From: JASHVB01 sp963780805
GTDB lineage: Bacteria > Pseudomonadota > Alphaproteobacteria > Acetobacterales > Acetobacteraceae
Direction: 5' to 3'
DNA length: 64,000 bases
NCBI GenBank assembly: GCA_963780805.1
Contig: CAWADP010000025.1
Coordinates: 62,001-126,000, forward strand
This document shows, piece by piece, positions 47,053-56,590 of the stretch. Within the stretch, counting starts at the first letter, position 1; the number at the start of each line of letters is the position of its first letter. The notes under the pieces were generated by a model that made no database searches, was not told the DNA's origin, and was given only the letters and a program-made list of their open reading frames with translations. A program made the translations under genes and the position numbers.

Positions 47053-50000
47053 TCATGCCACGACCCCTCTCGCCAACTCCGCGACAACACGATCGATCAC
47101 GCTCTGCCAATCGCCAGGCCGCGGCTGACGGAACAATCGCGCCGTCGGGTACCACGGACTGTCCTCGCGGTCCTGCTGCCAGCGCCAATCGGGATTGTTC
47201 GGCAGCAAGATCCAGACCCGGTTGCCCAGCGCTCCGGCGAGGTGCGCCAGCGCGGAGTCCACCGAAATCACCAGGTCCATGTGGTGCATCAGCGCGGCGG
47301 TGTCCTGCAAATCCGCCAGCCGCTCCGCGAACCGGCGAATGTCCGGCCGCTGCTCCAGCGCAGGCTGATCCGCGGCGCGGATGTCCTGCTGCAAGCAGAC
47401 AAATTCGAACGGCCCATTGGCCATCCGGATGAAGCGGTCGAGCGGAATGGACCGGCTGCGGTCGTTGCCATGCAATGGATTGCCCGACCACACCAGCCCA
47501 ATCCGAGGTCGCCGACGTTCGCCCAGGATGTTGCCCCACTTCGCGACCAGCGCGGGATTGGCACGCAGATACTGTTGCTGGGCCGGGATGTTGTGCAGGT
47601 CGGTGCCGATCGCCAGCGGCAGGCTCAACAGCGGGCAATGATAGTCCGGCGGCGGCGTGACGGCATTCGTCGTCTCGACCCCAGCCACGCCTTCCATGCC
47701 GGACAACAGCGGCGCGAGCGATGGCGGCACGCCCAGCACAACACGCGCACCATCCGCCGCCAGCACTTTCGCGAAGCGGCAGAACTGGATGGTATCGCCG
47801 AGGCCCATCTCGTGCCAGATCAGGATGGACTTGCCGCGCAGCGTCTCTTTCCCGGTCCAGCGCGGCGAAGCATGCTGCGGTGTGGTGTCTTTCAGCGGCG
47901 GAACTTTCCAACGCCACTCGAATTCCGCGAGGCCGTTTCGGAAGTCGCCCATCAGCAGCCGGCACAGCGCGGCATTCACGTGCACCTGTGCCTCATCGGG
48001 CCGCAAAGCCAGGGCACGTTCGTAACTGGCAAGCGCCTCCCGCGGGCGGCGAAGGTCCTCCAGCACATAGCCGCGGTTCGCGTGCGCGGCGGCGTCGCCG
48101 GGCGCGATCCGCACCGCCTGGTCGATACTGGCGAGTGCATGCTCCAGGCGCCGGAGCCGGCGCAGCGCGTTGCCTCGGCCATTCAGCGCCACCACGTGGT
48201 TAGGATCGATACGCAGCGCATGGTCGTAGCAAAGCAAAGCATCGTCCGGCCAGTTCGAGGCCAGCAGCGCATTGCCTCGGTTGACCAGCGCATCCATGTG
48301 GTCCGGATTGATCAACAGGACCCGGCCGTAATTGCTCAACGCCTCCGGCAAGCGGCGGAGACGCAGCAGCACATTGCCGCGGTGATACAGCGCTTCGACA
48401 TCGTCCGGCCGGATCTGCAAAGCGGCGTCGTAGCTGGCGAGCGCCTCCTCCAGCCGTTCCAGGTCGCGCAACGCATGGCCGCGCCGGCACAGCGCATCCT
48501 CGTAACCCGGGTCGATCTGCAACGCGCGATCATAGTTGGCGAGCGCCTCCAGCGGGCGCCGGAAGCCGCGCAGCGCGTTGCCGAGGTTGCAGTGCGCGGT
48601 GGCATTGTCCGGAGCGATCTGCAACGCCAGCCGCAGTGTTTCGATCGCCTGCGGATGCTGCGACTGCTGGGCGTGCACCACGCCCAGCATGTGCAGCGCG
48701 TCGAAATGCGCCGGATCGATCGCCAGCACCTGCCGGTAAAGCGGCTCCGCCTCCGCCAGCCTGCCCTGCCGGTGCGCCGTCGTGGCCTGTGCCAGCAGGC
48801 GAGTGACGCGCGCTTCCTTGCGCTGCCGCGCCGCACGCAGTGTGCCCGGCGATTGATCCACCAGCGCGGTTTCCGGCGCGGCGGCGGGGAATGCGGCGGC
48901 GGGGAATGCGACGGCGGAAAGTTCCCGCCGCACGGCATCGAACACGCTCTGCCAGTCGCCCGGCCGCGGCTGACGGAACAAGCGCGCGGTGGGGTACCAA
49001 GGGCTGTCACTGCGATCCAGCAGCCAACGCCATTCGGACATGGCGGACAGTAGAATCCACAGCGGCCGGCCAAGCGCGGCGGCAAGATGCGCCACCGCGG
49101 TGTCCACCGCGATCACCAGGTCCATGTGGTGGATCAGCGCCGCGGTGTCGTCGAAATCCGTCAACTCGTCACAGAACAGCCGGATGGCCGGCCGCTGTTG
49201 CAGGAATGGACGATCGGTATCGCGGATCTCCTTTTGCAGACAGACGAATTCGAACGGTCCGTCGGCGAGGTTGATGAATTGCTCCAGCGCGATGGAACGA
49301 TGCCGGTCGCCGCGATGATCGGGGTTGCCAGACCACGCCAACCCCACCCGCGGCCGGTGGCGCGGACCCAGCCGTGCGCTCCAGTGCGCCACACGCTCCG
49401 GATCGGCGTAAAGATATTGGGGTTCTGCAGGGATGGAATCGAGATCGATGTCGAATGCCAGCGGCAGGCTCAGCAGCGGGCAATGATAGTCGGTGGCCGG
49501 CATTCGGTCGCCGTTCCGCAGGACAGCGTCGACGCCTTCCAACCCGACCATTAGCGTTTCCAGCGGGGCGTGGGTCCACAGCATGACCTTCGCCCCTTGC
49601 GCGGCGACCAATTTTGCGAAGCGGCAGAATTGGATGCCATCGCCCAGCCCCTGCTCGCACCACAGCAGGATGGTCTTGCCATCCAGCGACTCCTTGCCGA
49701 GCCAGGCTGGGGCATCGAATTTCACCCGGTCCGCCTGCAATGCCGGAATCCGCCAGCGCCATTCGTATTCCGCCCAGCCGGCCTGGAAATCGCCGATCAG
49801 CAGCCGGCAGAGTGCAGAATCGACATGCACCTCCGCGTTGTCAGGATTGATCGCCAGGACGCGGTCATAGCTTTCCAGCGCTTCCCTCGGCCGCCTGAGA
49901 TCGATCAACACGCCGCCGCGATTGCCGAGCGCCGCCATGTGGAAGGGCGCGAGTTGCAGCGCGCGATTATGGCTGGCCAGGGCTTCGGTCAGCCGCCCCA

Positions 50001-53000
50001 GACTTTGCAGCACCGTGCCGCGGTTGGTGTGTGCGTCGGCATAGTCGGGCGCCAGTTGCAGCGCGCCATCGTAGCTGGCGAGTGCTTCCAGCAGGCGACC
50101 CAGGTCGCGCAGCGCGTTGCCACGATTGTTGAGCGCCTTGGCGTCGTCCGGCCGCAGGCGCAGGGCATCGTCGTAGCTCGTGACAGCGTCCTTGAAGCGC
50201 CTCAGGCCGAGCAGGGCATTGCCACGATTGTAAAGCGCTTCGGGGAATTTGGGGTCGAGCCGCAACGCCGCGTCGTATGCGGCCACGGCTTCCTCCAGCC
50301 GGCCCAGGTGAAACTGCTCGTTGGCATGCTTTAGCAGCGCCGTGGGTGTTGGCGTCATCTCCGTCGCGGCCATTGGCGTCATCCCCGCGGAAGCGGGGAC
50401 CGATCCAGCTTGGGTCCCCGCTTCCGCGGGGATGACGACGGGCGCGCCCGCGGGGATGGCGTGGGACGCGCGGTCATCGTGTCCGAAGCTTGCGGCTGCG
50501 AGTTCCTGCGTTACGCGCGCCAGCACGCTGTCCCAGTCGCCAGTCGATGGCTGGCGGAACAAACGAGCGCTCGGATACCAAGGATTGTCGTCGCGATCCA
50601 ACATCCAGCGCCAGTCGGGAACATAGCCCAGCAGAACCCACAGCGGCCGGCCCAACGCGCCAGCCAGATGCGCGAGCGACGTATCGACCGCGATCACCAG
50701 GTCCATCTGCTGCACCAGTGCCGCGGTGTCCGCGAAATCGGTCAGTCCATCGCAGAAACTCCGGATATCCGGCCGCTGCTCCAGGATCGGCCGGTCGCGC
50801 TCGCGGATTTCCTGCTGCAAACACACGAATTCGAACGGACCGTTGGCGAGACGAATGAACCTTTCCAGCGGTATCGACCGGTTGCGGTCGTTTCGATGCT
50901 CGGGATTGCCCGACCACACCAGACCGATGCGCGGCAGCCGGCGAGGACCAAGCTTCTGCGCCCATGCCGCGACACGCCGCGGATCGGCATGCAGGTACTG
51001 CCGTTCGGCGGGAATGTCGGGCAGATCGATGTCGAACGCCAGCGGCAGGCTGGGCAGCGGACAGTAATAGTCGGTGTCGGCCAGCGGCTCGCCGTTCTTC
51101 AACACGCGGCTGACGCCATCCAGGCTGGCCATCAGCGATTCCAGGGTCGTCGGCACCGACAGCAGCACCCTCGCGCCCTGCGCCGCCACCCGCTTCGCGA
51201 ACCGGGAGAACTGGATCGTGTCGCCCAGCCCTTGCTCCGCCCACAGCAGGATGCTCTTGCCGGCCAGCGGTTCCTTGCCGAGCCACAGCGGCCGGCGCAG
51301 GTCCGGCCGGTCCGACGCACTGCCGCGCCATTCGAACCCTTCCCAGCCGCGGTGGAAATCGCCGATCAACAGCCGGCACAGCGCGGTATTGGCGCGGGTA
51401 TGCCGGTCGTCGGGCTTCAGGGCCAGGACCCGCTCGTAGCACTCGAGCGCTTCCAACGGACGCTTCATATCGTGCAGTACGGTGCCGCGATTGTTGAGCG
51501 CATCCACTTGGTTCGGATTGGCCGCCAGCACCCGGTCGTAGTCGGCAAGCGCCTCCTCAAGCCAATTCAACCGCCATAGCGTATTGCCACGGTTGTAGTA
51601 CGCCGCCATGAACCCCGGCCGGCTCTGCAACGCCCGATCCAGTGCGGCGAGAGCCTCCTGATGGCGATCGAGCTCCCATAATGTCGTGCCGCGGTTATGG
51701 TACGCCTCGACGAACTCCGGCTGGTGCCGCAACGCGCGGTCGAGCGCAACCAGTGCCTCCTCCGGCCTATCGAGGTCCTGCAACAAGGTGCCGCGATTGT
51801 TCAGCAGGTCCAAATCGTTGGGAGCAATCTCCAACGCGCGGTCAAAGCTTTCCAACGCCTCCGCCAGCCGTCCCAGGTTGCGCAGTGCGTTGCCATGATT
51901 GTTCAGCGCGCCGACATCGGTCGGCCGGATACGCAAGGCCCGGTCGTAGCACGACAGCGCCGCGTCCGACCGCCCGAGCTGCAACAGGATCGTGCCCTGG
52001 CGATACAGCACGTCCGCATCGTCCGGCCTGACCCGCAAGGCGGCGTCGTAGGTTTCCACCGCCTCCTCTGCCCGCTGTAGTTCCCACAGCGCATGGCCGC
52101 GGTTGCACAGCGCGTCGGCGTGCGCCGGGTCGATCCGCAGCGCGCGATCGTAGCTGGCGATCGCTTCCTGCGGGTGATGGAACCCGCGCAGCGTGTTGCC
52201 CAGGTTGCTGTGCGCGGTCGCATTGTCCGGTCGCACCGCGAGCGCGTGGTTGAGAAGATCGATCGCCACCGGATAGTTCGATTGCTGCGCCTTTAGCACG
52301 CCCAGCATATGCATGGCGTCGAAATGCTCCGGCGATATTTCAAGAATCCGCCGGTAGAAGGCCTCCGCATCCGCCAGCCGGCGTTCCCGGTGCGCGTCCA
52401 CGGCTTGCGGCAACAGCGCGGCGATAGCGGCTTCATTCCGGGCCCGCGCGGCACGCGACGCCCGCACCGGGCCACCGTCCGCCTCACGTTCCGGGCCGAC
52501 CCTCCGGAATGTCATAGCAGCCAGTGTCCGAGTCACCTGCGCCAGGACGCTCTGCCAGTCATCGGCCCGCTGCTGACGGAACAGTCGGGCGGTCGGGTAC
52601 CAGGGGCTGTCATGGCGATCCAATAGCCAGCGCCAGTCCGGAACCCGGGACAACAGGATCCAGACCGGCCGCCCCAGTGCTCCCGCGAGATGCGCGACCG
52701 AAGTATCCACCGCGATCACCACGTCCATGTGCTGGATAAGGGCCGCGGTGTCGTCGAAATCCGCCAGATCCTCCGAGAACCGCCGGATATCCGGCCGCTG
52801 CTCCAGTAATTCCCGGTCCTGCTCGCGCACATCCTTCTGCAGGCAGAAGAATTCGAACGGCCCATTCGCAACTTCGACGAACTGCCGCAGCGGTATGGAG
52901 CGGTGGAGGTCGTTCTTGTGTTCCGGATTACCAGACCAAGCCAGGCCGATGCGTGGCAGCCGGCGTGGACCAAGCCGCGCACTCCATGCCGCGACACGCT

Positions 53001-54522
53001 CCGGATCGGCATAAAGATACGGTGGTTCCGCGGGTTGGTCGCGCGGATCGATGTCCAGCGCCAGAGGCAGGCTCAACAACGGGCAATGATAGTCTGTCCG
53101 CGGCACCGGCTCGCCCGACTTCCGCACGTGGTCCACGCCGTCCAGACCCGCCATCAGCGATTCCAGCGCCGAGTGCGTCCACAGCAGAACAGTCGCACCC
53201 TGCGCCTTCACCTGCCGCGCGAACCGGCAGAACTGGATGCCGTCACCCAACCCCTGCTCGCACCACAGCAGGATGCTCTTGCCGCGCAGCGGCTCGCTTC
53301 CAAGCCAAGGCGGGCCGGCAAACTCGGGGCGGCTTTTCGCCAGCGCGGAGGCGCGCCAGCGCCAATCGAACTCCGCCCAGCCGCGCTTGAAATCTCCGGT
53401 CAGCAGCAGGCACATGCCAGCATTCACATGCGCGTCGGGATAGTCGGGCTTCAGTGCCAGCGCATGGTCATAGCTGGCCAGCGCCTCGGGTACACGCCCA
53501 AGATCGAGCAATGCGCTGCCGCGGTTGTTGTGGGCCTCGGCGTGGTCGGGGGAAATCCGCAGGGCGCGGTCGTAGCTGGTCAGCGCTTCCTCGAGCCGCC
53601 ACAGCGCTTCGAGCGCCGTGCCGCGGTTGCAGTGCGCATCGGCATAGTCCGGCGACAGCTCCAGCGCGCGATCGTAACAGGCGAGCGCCTCCGGCACCCG
53701 CTTCAAGGCCTGCAGCACGTTGCCGCGATTGCTGTGCGCTTCGGCGTAATCCGGAGCCACCTCGATGGCACGCTCGTAGCTGTCCATCGCGTCTTGCAGA
53801 CGCCCCGCCCCACGCAGCGCATTGCCGCGATTGTTCAGGAACATCGGCTCGTCGGGCCGCGAGCGCAGCGCCGCATCATAGCTGGCGACGGCGTCTTCCG
53901 GCCGCCCGAGGCTGAACAGCACGTTGCCGCGGTTATAGTTCGCTTCGGGGAAGTCCGGCCTGACGCGCAGCACGTCGTCATAGGCGGCCAGCGCATCGTC
54001 CAGCCGGTCGAGGCGCGCCAGAGCATCGGCCCGGTGATACAGCGCCTCGATCTGACCGGGGCGGACGCGCAAGGCCGCATCATAGCTGGCGACCGCCGCT
54101 TCCCACTGCCGCAGATCGCGCAGTGCGTGGCCGCGGTTGCAAAGCGCATCCAGGTTCGACGGATCGATCTGCAGCGCATGGTCGTAGCTCGCGACGGCGT
54201 CCTGCGGATGGCCGGAACCGCGCAACGCCTTGCCCAGGTTGCAGTGGGCCGCCGCATCGCCTGGACGGACCTCCAGCGCGCGCGACAGCAATGCGATCGC
54301 TTCCGGATAGTTCTGCTGCTGCGCCTGGATCACGCCAAGCATATGCAGCGCATCGAATGCCGCCGCATCGCGCGCCAGGACTTGCCGATACAGCGCTTCG
54401 GCTTCTGGCAGCCGCCCTTGCCGGTGGGCGGCCACGGCTTTTGCCAGCAGCCCCGCCACAGCCGCATCGGTCGGCCGTCCCACCCCGGAGGCGGGCGTTA
54501 CGGTGGAGTCCCTGGTCATCAC
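47053..54522 (-). CDS. Giant four-module TPR / glycosyltransferase-9-like protein
   Basis: 2489 residues in one open frame. It consists of four tandem modules, at roughly residues 1-670, 671-1347, 1348-1867 and 1868-2489. Each has a TPR array (34-residue units with A-NRGxAL-xL-R-xEALASYDRAL signatures) followed by a domain of about 280 residues resembling heptosyltransferase-like GT9 folds: LLWCEQGLGDGIQFCRFA, RIGLAWSGNPEHKND, AVDTSVAHLAGALGRPVWIL and SPWYPTARLFRQ. Single-module versions are common in magnetotactic and other Rhodospirillales bacteria; four in one ORF is unusual. No signal peptide, so cytoplasmic. Activity and acceptor are unknown. A dispersed palindrome is translated between modules 2 and 3. 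Confidence 0.85.
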   Translation of the reverse strand: MMTRDSTVTPASGVGRPTDAAVAGLLAKAVAAHRQGRLPEAEALYRQVLARDAAAFDALHMLGVIQAQQQNYPEAIALLSRALEVRPGDAAAHCNLGKALRGSGHPQDAVASYDHALQIDPSNLDALCNRGHALRDLRQWEAAVASYDAALRVRPGQIEALYHRADALARLDRLDDALAAYDDVLRVRPDFPEANYNRGNVLFSLGRPEDAVASYDAALRSRPDEPMFLNNRGNALRGAGRLQDAMDSYERAIEVAPDYAEAHSNRGNVLQALKRVPEALACYDRALELSPDYADAHCNRGTALEALWRLEEALTSYDRALRISPDHAEAHNNRGSALLDLGRVPEALASYDHALALKPDYPDAHVNAGMCLLLTGDFKRGWAEFDWRWRASALAKSRPEFAGPPWLGSEPLRGKSILLWCEQGLGDGIQFCRFARQVKAQGATVLLWTHSALESLMAGLDGVDHVRKSGEPVPRTDYHCPLLSLPLALDIDPRDQPAEPPYLYADPERVAAWSARLGPRRLPRIGLAWSGNPEHKNDLHRSIPLRQFVEVANGPFEFFCLQKDVREQDRELLEQRPDIRRFSEDLADFDDTAALIQHMDVVIAVDTSVAHLAGALGRPVWILLSRVPDWRWLLDRHDSPWYPTARLFRQQRADDWQSVLAQVTRTLAAMTFRRVGPEREADGGPVRASRAARARNEAAIAALLPQAVDAHRERRLADAEAFYRRILEISPEHFDAMHMLGVLKAQQSNYPVAIDLLNHALAVRPDNATAHSNLGNTLRGFHHPQEAIASYDRALRIDPAHADALCNRGHALWELQRAEEAVETYDAALRVRPDDADVLYRQGTILLQLGRSDAALSCYDRALRIRPTDVGALNNHGNALRNLGRLAEALESFDRALEIAPNDLDLLNNRGTLLQDLDRPEEALVALDRALRHQPEFVEAYHNRGTTLWELDRHQEALAALDRALQSRPGFMAAYYNRGNTLWRLNWLEEALADYDRVLAANPNQVDALNNRGTVLHDMKRPLEALECYERVLALKPDDRHTRANTALCRLLIGDFHRGWEGFEWRGSASDRPDLRRPLWLGKEPLAGKSILLWAEQGLGDTIQFSRFAKRVAAQGARVLLSVPTTLESLMASLDGVSRVLKNGEPLADTDYYCPLPSLPLAFDIDLPDIPAERQYLHADPRRVAAWAQKLGPRRLPRIGLVWSGNPEHRNDRNRSIPLERFIRLANGPFEFVCLQQEIRERDRPILEQRPDIRSFCDGLTDFADTAALVQQMDLVIAVDTSLAHLAGALGRPLWVLLGYVPDWRWMLDRDDNPWYPSARLFRQPSTGDWDSVLARVTQELAAASFGHDDRASHAIPAGAPVVIPAEAGTQAGSVPASAGMTPMAATEMTPTPTALLKHANEQFHLGRLEEAVAAYDAALRLDPKFPEALYNRGNALLGLRRFKDAVTSYDDALRLRPDDAKALNNRGNALRDLGRLLEALASYDGALQLAPDYADAHTNRGTVLQSLGRLTEALASHNRALQLAPFHMAALGNRGGVLIDLRRPREALESYDRVLAINPDNAEVHVDSALCRLLIGDFQAGWAEYEWRWRIPALQADRVKFDAPAWLGKESLDGKTILLWCEQGLGDGIQFCRFAKLVAAQGAKVMLWTHAPLETLMVGLEGVDAVLRNGDRMPATDYHCPLLSLPLAFDIDLDSIPAEPQYLYADPERVAHWSARLGPRHRPRVGLAWSGNPDHRGDRHRSIALEQFINLADGPFEFVCLQKEIRDTDRPFLQQRPAIRLFCDELTDFDDTAALIHHMDLVIAVDTAVAHLAAALGRPLWILLSAMSEWRWLLDRSDSPWYPTARLFRQPRPGDWQSVFDAVRRELSAVAFPAAAFPAAAPETALVDQSPGTLRAARQRKEARVTRLLAQATTAHRQGRLAEAEPLYRQVLAIDPAHFDALHMLGVVHAQQSQHPQAIETLRLALQIAPDNATAHCNLGNALRGFRRPLEALANYDRALQIDPGYEDALCRRGHALRDLERLEEALASYDAALQIRPDDVEALYHRGNVLLRLRRLPEALSNYGRVLLINPDHMDALVNRGNALLASNWPDDALLCYDHALRIDPNHVVALNGRGNALRRLRRLEHALASIDQAVRIAPGDAAAHANRGYVLEDLRRPREALASYERALALRPDEAQVHVNAALCRLLMGDFRNGLAEFEWRWKVPPLKDTTPQHASPRWTGKETLRGKSILIWHEMGLGDTIQFCRFAKVLAADGARVVLGVPPSLAPLLSGMEGVAGVETTNAVTPPPDYHCPLLSLPLAIGTDLHNIPAQQQYLRANPALVAKWGNILGERRRPRIGLVWSGNPLHGNDRSRSIPLDRFIRMANGPFEFVCLQQDIRAADQPALEQRPDIRRFAERLADLQDTAALMHHMDLVISVDSALAHLAGALGNRVWILLPNNPDWRWQQDREDSPWYPTARLFRQPRPGDWQSVIDRVVAELARGVVA
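50378..50436. repeat. Perfect 23-bp-arm palindrome inside the TPR ORF
   Basis: Arms 50378-50400 and 50414-50436 are perfectly complementary (GTCATCCCCGCGGAAGCGGGGAC). It belongs to the family seen at 16751-16809. It keeps the TPR frame open and is translated as VIPAEAGTQ and VPASAGMT, peptides well known from translated copies of such repeats. Confidence 0.9.
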
Positions 54523-54712
54523 CGCCGCGTGGCCCTTTGCCGGTCAAAGGCGGGCGGCATGCAACCTCCTGATCAATCCGGCAACGGGGTCTATTTCAGC
54601 GGCTGGACAACGACAAGAAAGAAACGCCGCCGCCCGCGGTGCCCCTCTGGCCTTCCCGTGCGTGGCGCGCTAGCCGGGCCGCGCCCGAACCAGAGGGGGA
54701 AGCGCCCAAATC

Positions 54713-55723
54713 ATGACCGTCACCGTGCTGTATTCCGAAAACCTCTATCCCGACGACAGCGTCGAGCGCCGCATCTATGGCCCGGACGCGCGGGTGATCG
54801 TCCCGAAAGCCTCCGACTCGCTGGCCGATCTGTCGGACGAAGACTGCGCCGCCGCCGAGGGCCTGATGATCCTGCGCTACAAGGTCACCGCCGCCGACCT
54901 GGCGCGCTTCCCGCGCCTGCGTGCGATCTGCCGCATGGGCGTTGGCTACGATAATCTGGACCGTGTCGCCGCGGCACAACGCCAGATCATGATCCTGAAC
55001 GTGCCCGACTACGGCACGACGGAGGTCGCCGACCACGCCATCGCCCTGACGCTGGCCCTGCGGCGAGGCTTGCTGCTGCACCTGGAAGCGCAGCGCGCGG
55101 ACCCTCCGGCGGCATGGCACTATATCCTCGATCCGCTGGTGCGCCGCTCCGGCGTGCAGACCTTCGGCATCGTCGGCCTGGGCCGCATCGGCACGGCAGT
55201 CGCGCTGCGCGCCAAGGCGCTGGGCTTCCGCGTGGTGTTCTACGATCCCAACCTGCCCAACGGCGTCGAACTGGGCGTCGGCGTGGGCCGGGCGAAGACG
55301 CTGGAAGACCTGCTGCGCGCCGCCGACGTCCTGTCGGTGCACGCGCCGCTGACGCCGGAGACGCGCGGGATGCTGGGCCTGGCGCAGCTCTCGCTGCTGC
55401 CGAAGGGCGCGGTCCTGGTGAACACGGCGCGCGGGCCGATCGTTGATGTGGACGCGGTGGCGGCACTGCTGAAGGCGGGCCATCTGGCGGGCGCCGGGTT
55501 GGATGTGCTGCCGGTCGAGCCGCCGGTCGAGCCGGTGCCGGAACTGCTGCGCGCCTTCCGCGCGCGCGCGCCATGGACGATGGGGCGGCTGATCATCACC
55601 CCGCACTCGGCGTTCCATACGCCGGAGGCGTGGGACGACATCCGCGTCAAGTCGGCGGAGACGATGCGCGCGGCATTGCTCGGCCCGAAGCCGCAGAACG
55701 TGGTCCCATCCGACAGTTACTGA
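54713..55723 (+). CDS. D-isomer-specific 2-hydroxyacid dehydrogenase (phosphoglycerate dehydrogenase/CtBP-like)
   Basis: 336 residues. The catalytic domain is split around the NAD-binding domain: RMGVGYDNLDR, GTTEVADHAIAL, the cofactor motif GIVGLGRIGTAVA with DPN as the ribose acidic contact, LVNTARGPIVD with the substrate Arg, and ITPHSAFHTPE with the catalytic His. The Glu partner lies in LDVLPVEPP. The family reduces 2-oxoacids to D-2-hydroxyacids or the reverse. AGAGGGGGA precedes the ATG. The stop codon opens a 19-bp tandem array. Divergent from the TPR gene; substrate unknown. Confidence 0.88.
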   Translation: MTVTVLYSENLYPDDSVERRIYGPDARVIVPKASDSLADLSDEDCAAAEGLMILRYKVTAADLARFPRLRAICRMGVGYDNLDRVAAAQRQIMILNVPDYGTTEVADHAIALTLALRRGLLLHLEAQRADPPAAWHYILDPLVRRSGVQTFGIVGLGRIGTAVALRAKALGFRVVFYDPNLPNGVELGVGVGRAKTLEDLLRAADVLSVHAPLTPETRGMLGLAQLSLLPKGAVLVNTARGPIVDVDAVAALLKAGHLAGAGLDVLPVEPPVEPVPELLRAFRARAPWTMGRLIITPHSAFHTPEAWDDIRVKSAETMRAALLGPKPQNVVPSDSY

Positions 55724-55832
55724 GCCTCCACCCCGCTACTGAGCCCCCACGCCGTTACTGAGCGCCCCCGCCGCTACTGAGCCTCGCACCCCGCTATTGA
55801 GCGCCCGCGCCGCTACTGAGGCCCCGTCCGCG
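55718..55832. repeat. 19-bp tandem array beginning at a stop codon
   Basis: Units of TACTGAGCCTCCACCCCGC start at 55718, 55737, 55756, 55775, 55795 and 55814. The first contains the last sense codon (TAC) and the stop (TGA) of the hydroxyacid dehydrogenase gene. It fills nearly the whole gap to the convergent hypothetical gene at 55837. Confidence 0.9.
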
Positions 55833-55836
55833 GGGG

Positions 55837-56130
55837 TCAGCCGGCGCCGATCCGGAGACCGGACCCCCCGGCGACGCCCAACGCGCTGCGCAGAGCACTG
55901 AGTGCCGCGACGATCGACGGCGCCGCGCGCGGCGGCCGGCCGGCAGCGGCGCGGGCCGGCGTTTGCAACAGCCAGCGCACCGGACGCAGGTCCGGCGCGG
56001 CTCGTTGCAGGACGAAGCGGCCATCGGGCGCGTCGATCTCCATGCCGGCGTCAGTGGCGGTGACCGTGGCGGCGACGTCCCACAGCACCAGGCAGTCACG
56101 CAGCAATCCGCGCAGTTCGGCGTCGGTCAT
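55837..56130 (-). CDS. Hypothetical protein
   Basis: 97 residues from 56130 (MTDAELRGLLRDCLVLW), not recognised. The sequence is protein-like: an acidic helix, strand-rich TATDAGMEIDAPDGRFVLQR, then PVRWLLQTPARA and a Pro/Ala-rich C-terminus. No membrane segment. It is convergent with the hydroxyacid dehydrogenase across the tandem array and divergent from the cydB remnant. Confidence 0.6.
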   Translation of the reverse strand: MTDAELRGLLRDCLVLWDVAATVTATDAGMEIDAPDGRFVLQRAAPDLRPVRWLLQTPARAAAGRPPRAAPSIVAALSALRSALGVAGGSGLRIGAG

Positions 56131-56149
56131 GTGGCTTCCTGCGCCAACG

Positions 56150-56569
56150 ATGACATGGCGGCAACGGCTTCGCGACGCAGCCGAAGATCGCCAGCCGCTG
56201 GTTCTCCTGGCCGAATATCGCACTGCTGTCGCCCATGCCGGTCATCTCCGGGTCCTGCTGGGGGTCCTGCTGGGGGCCTTGCTGGCTTGGGCGGAGTGGC
56301 GGGCGCTGCTGCGCCCCAATGCCGCGGCGGGACCGTTCGCCGGCGCCGTCGGGTTGTTCGTGATGTCGTATGTTGGCATTGCCATCAGCCTGTGGCCCAT
56401 GATCGTGCCCTACCGTCTCGCGTTGTGGCAGGCGGCATCGCCGCTGCCCACGCAGGCCTTCCTGCTGGTGGGCACATTGTTCCTGTTGCCGGTGATCCTG
56501 AGATGTACATCGTCTGGTCGGTACTGGCTGTTCCGCGGCAAGCTACGCGCCGACATCGGCTGTCACTGA
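56150..56569 (+). pseudogene. 3' remnant of a cytochrome bd oxidase subunit II gene (cydB)
   Basis: The visible 139 residues include GLFVMSYVGIAISLWPMIVPY, split here from RLALWQAASPLPTQAFLLVG, and end YWLFRGKLRADIGCH, the characteristic C-terminus of CydB. A full CydB is about 335-380 residues with about eight or nine spans; only the last two to three are present, and the first part (MTWRQRLRDAAEDRQPL) is not CydB-like. No cydA is nearby. The 3' end is clean, so it is a 5'-truncated fragment. Confidence 0.7.
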
Positions 56570-56590
56570 CGCACACTGCGAGAACCACTC

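Noticed and set aside
46666..49053. 795-codon plus-strand ORF opposite the TPR gene
   Set aside because: It runs through dispersed repeats and is antisense to the TPR modules; composition is not protein-like.
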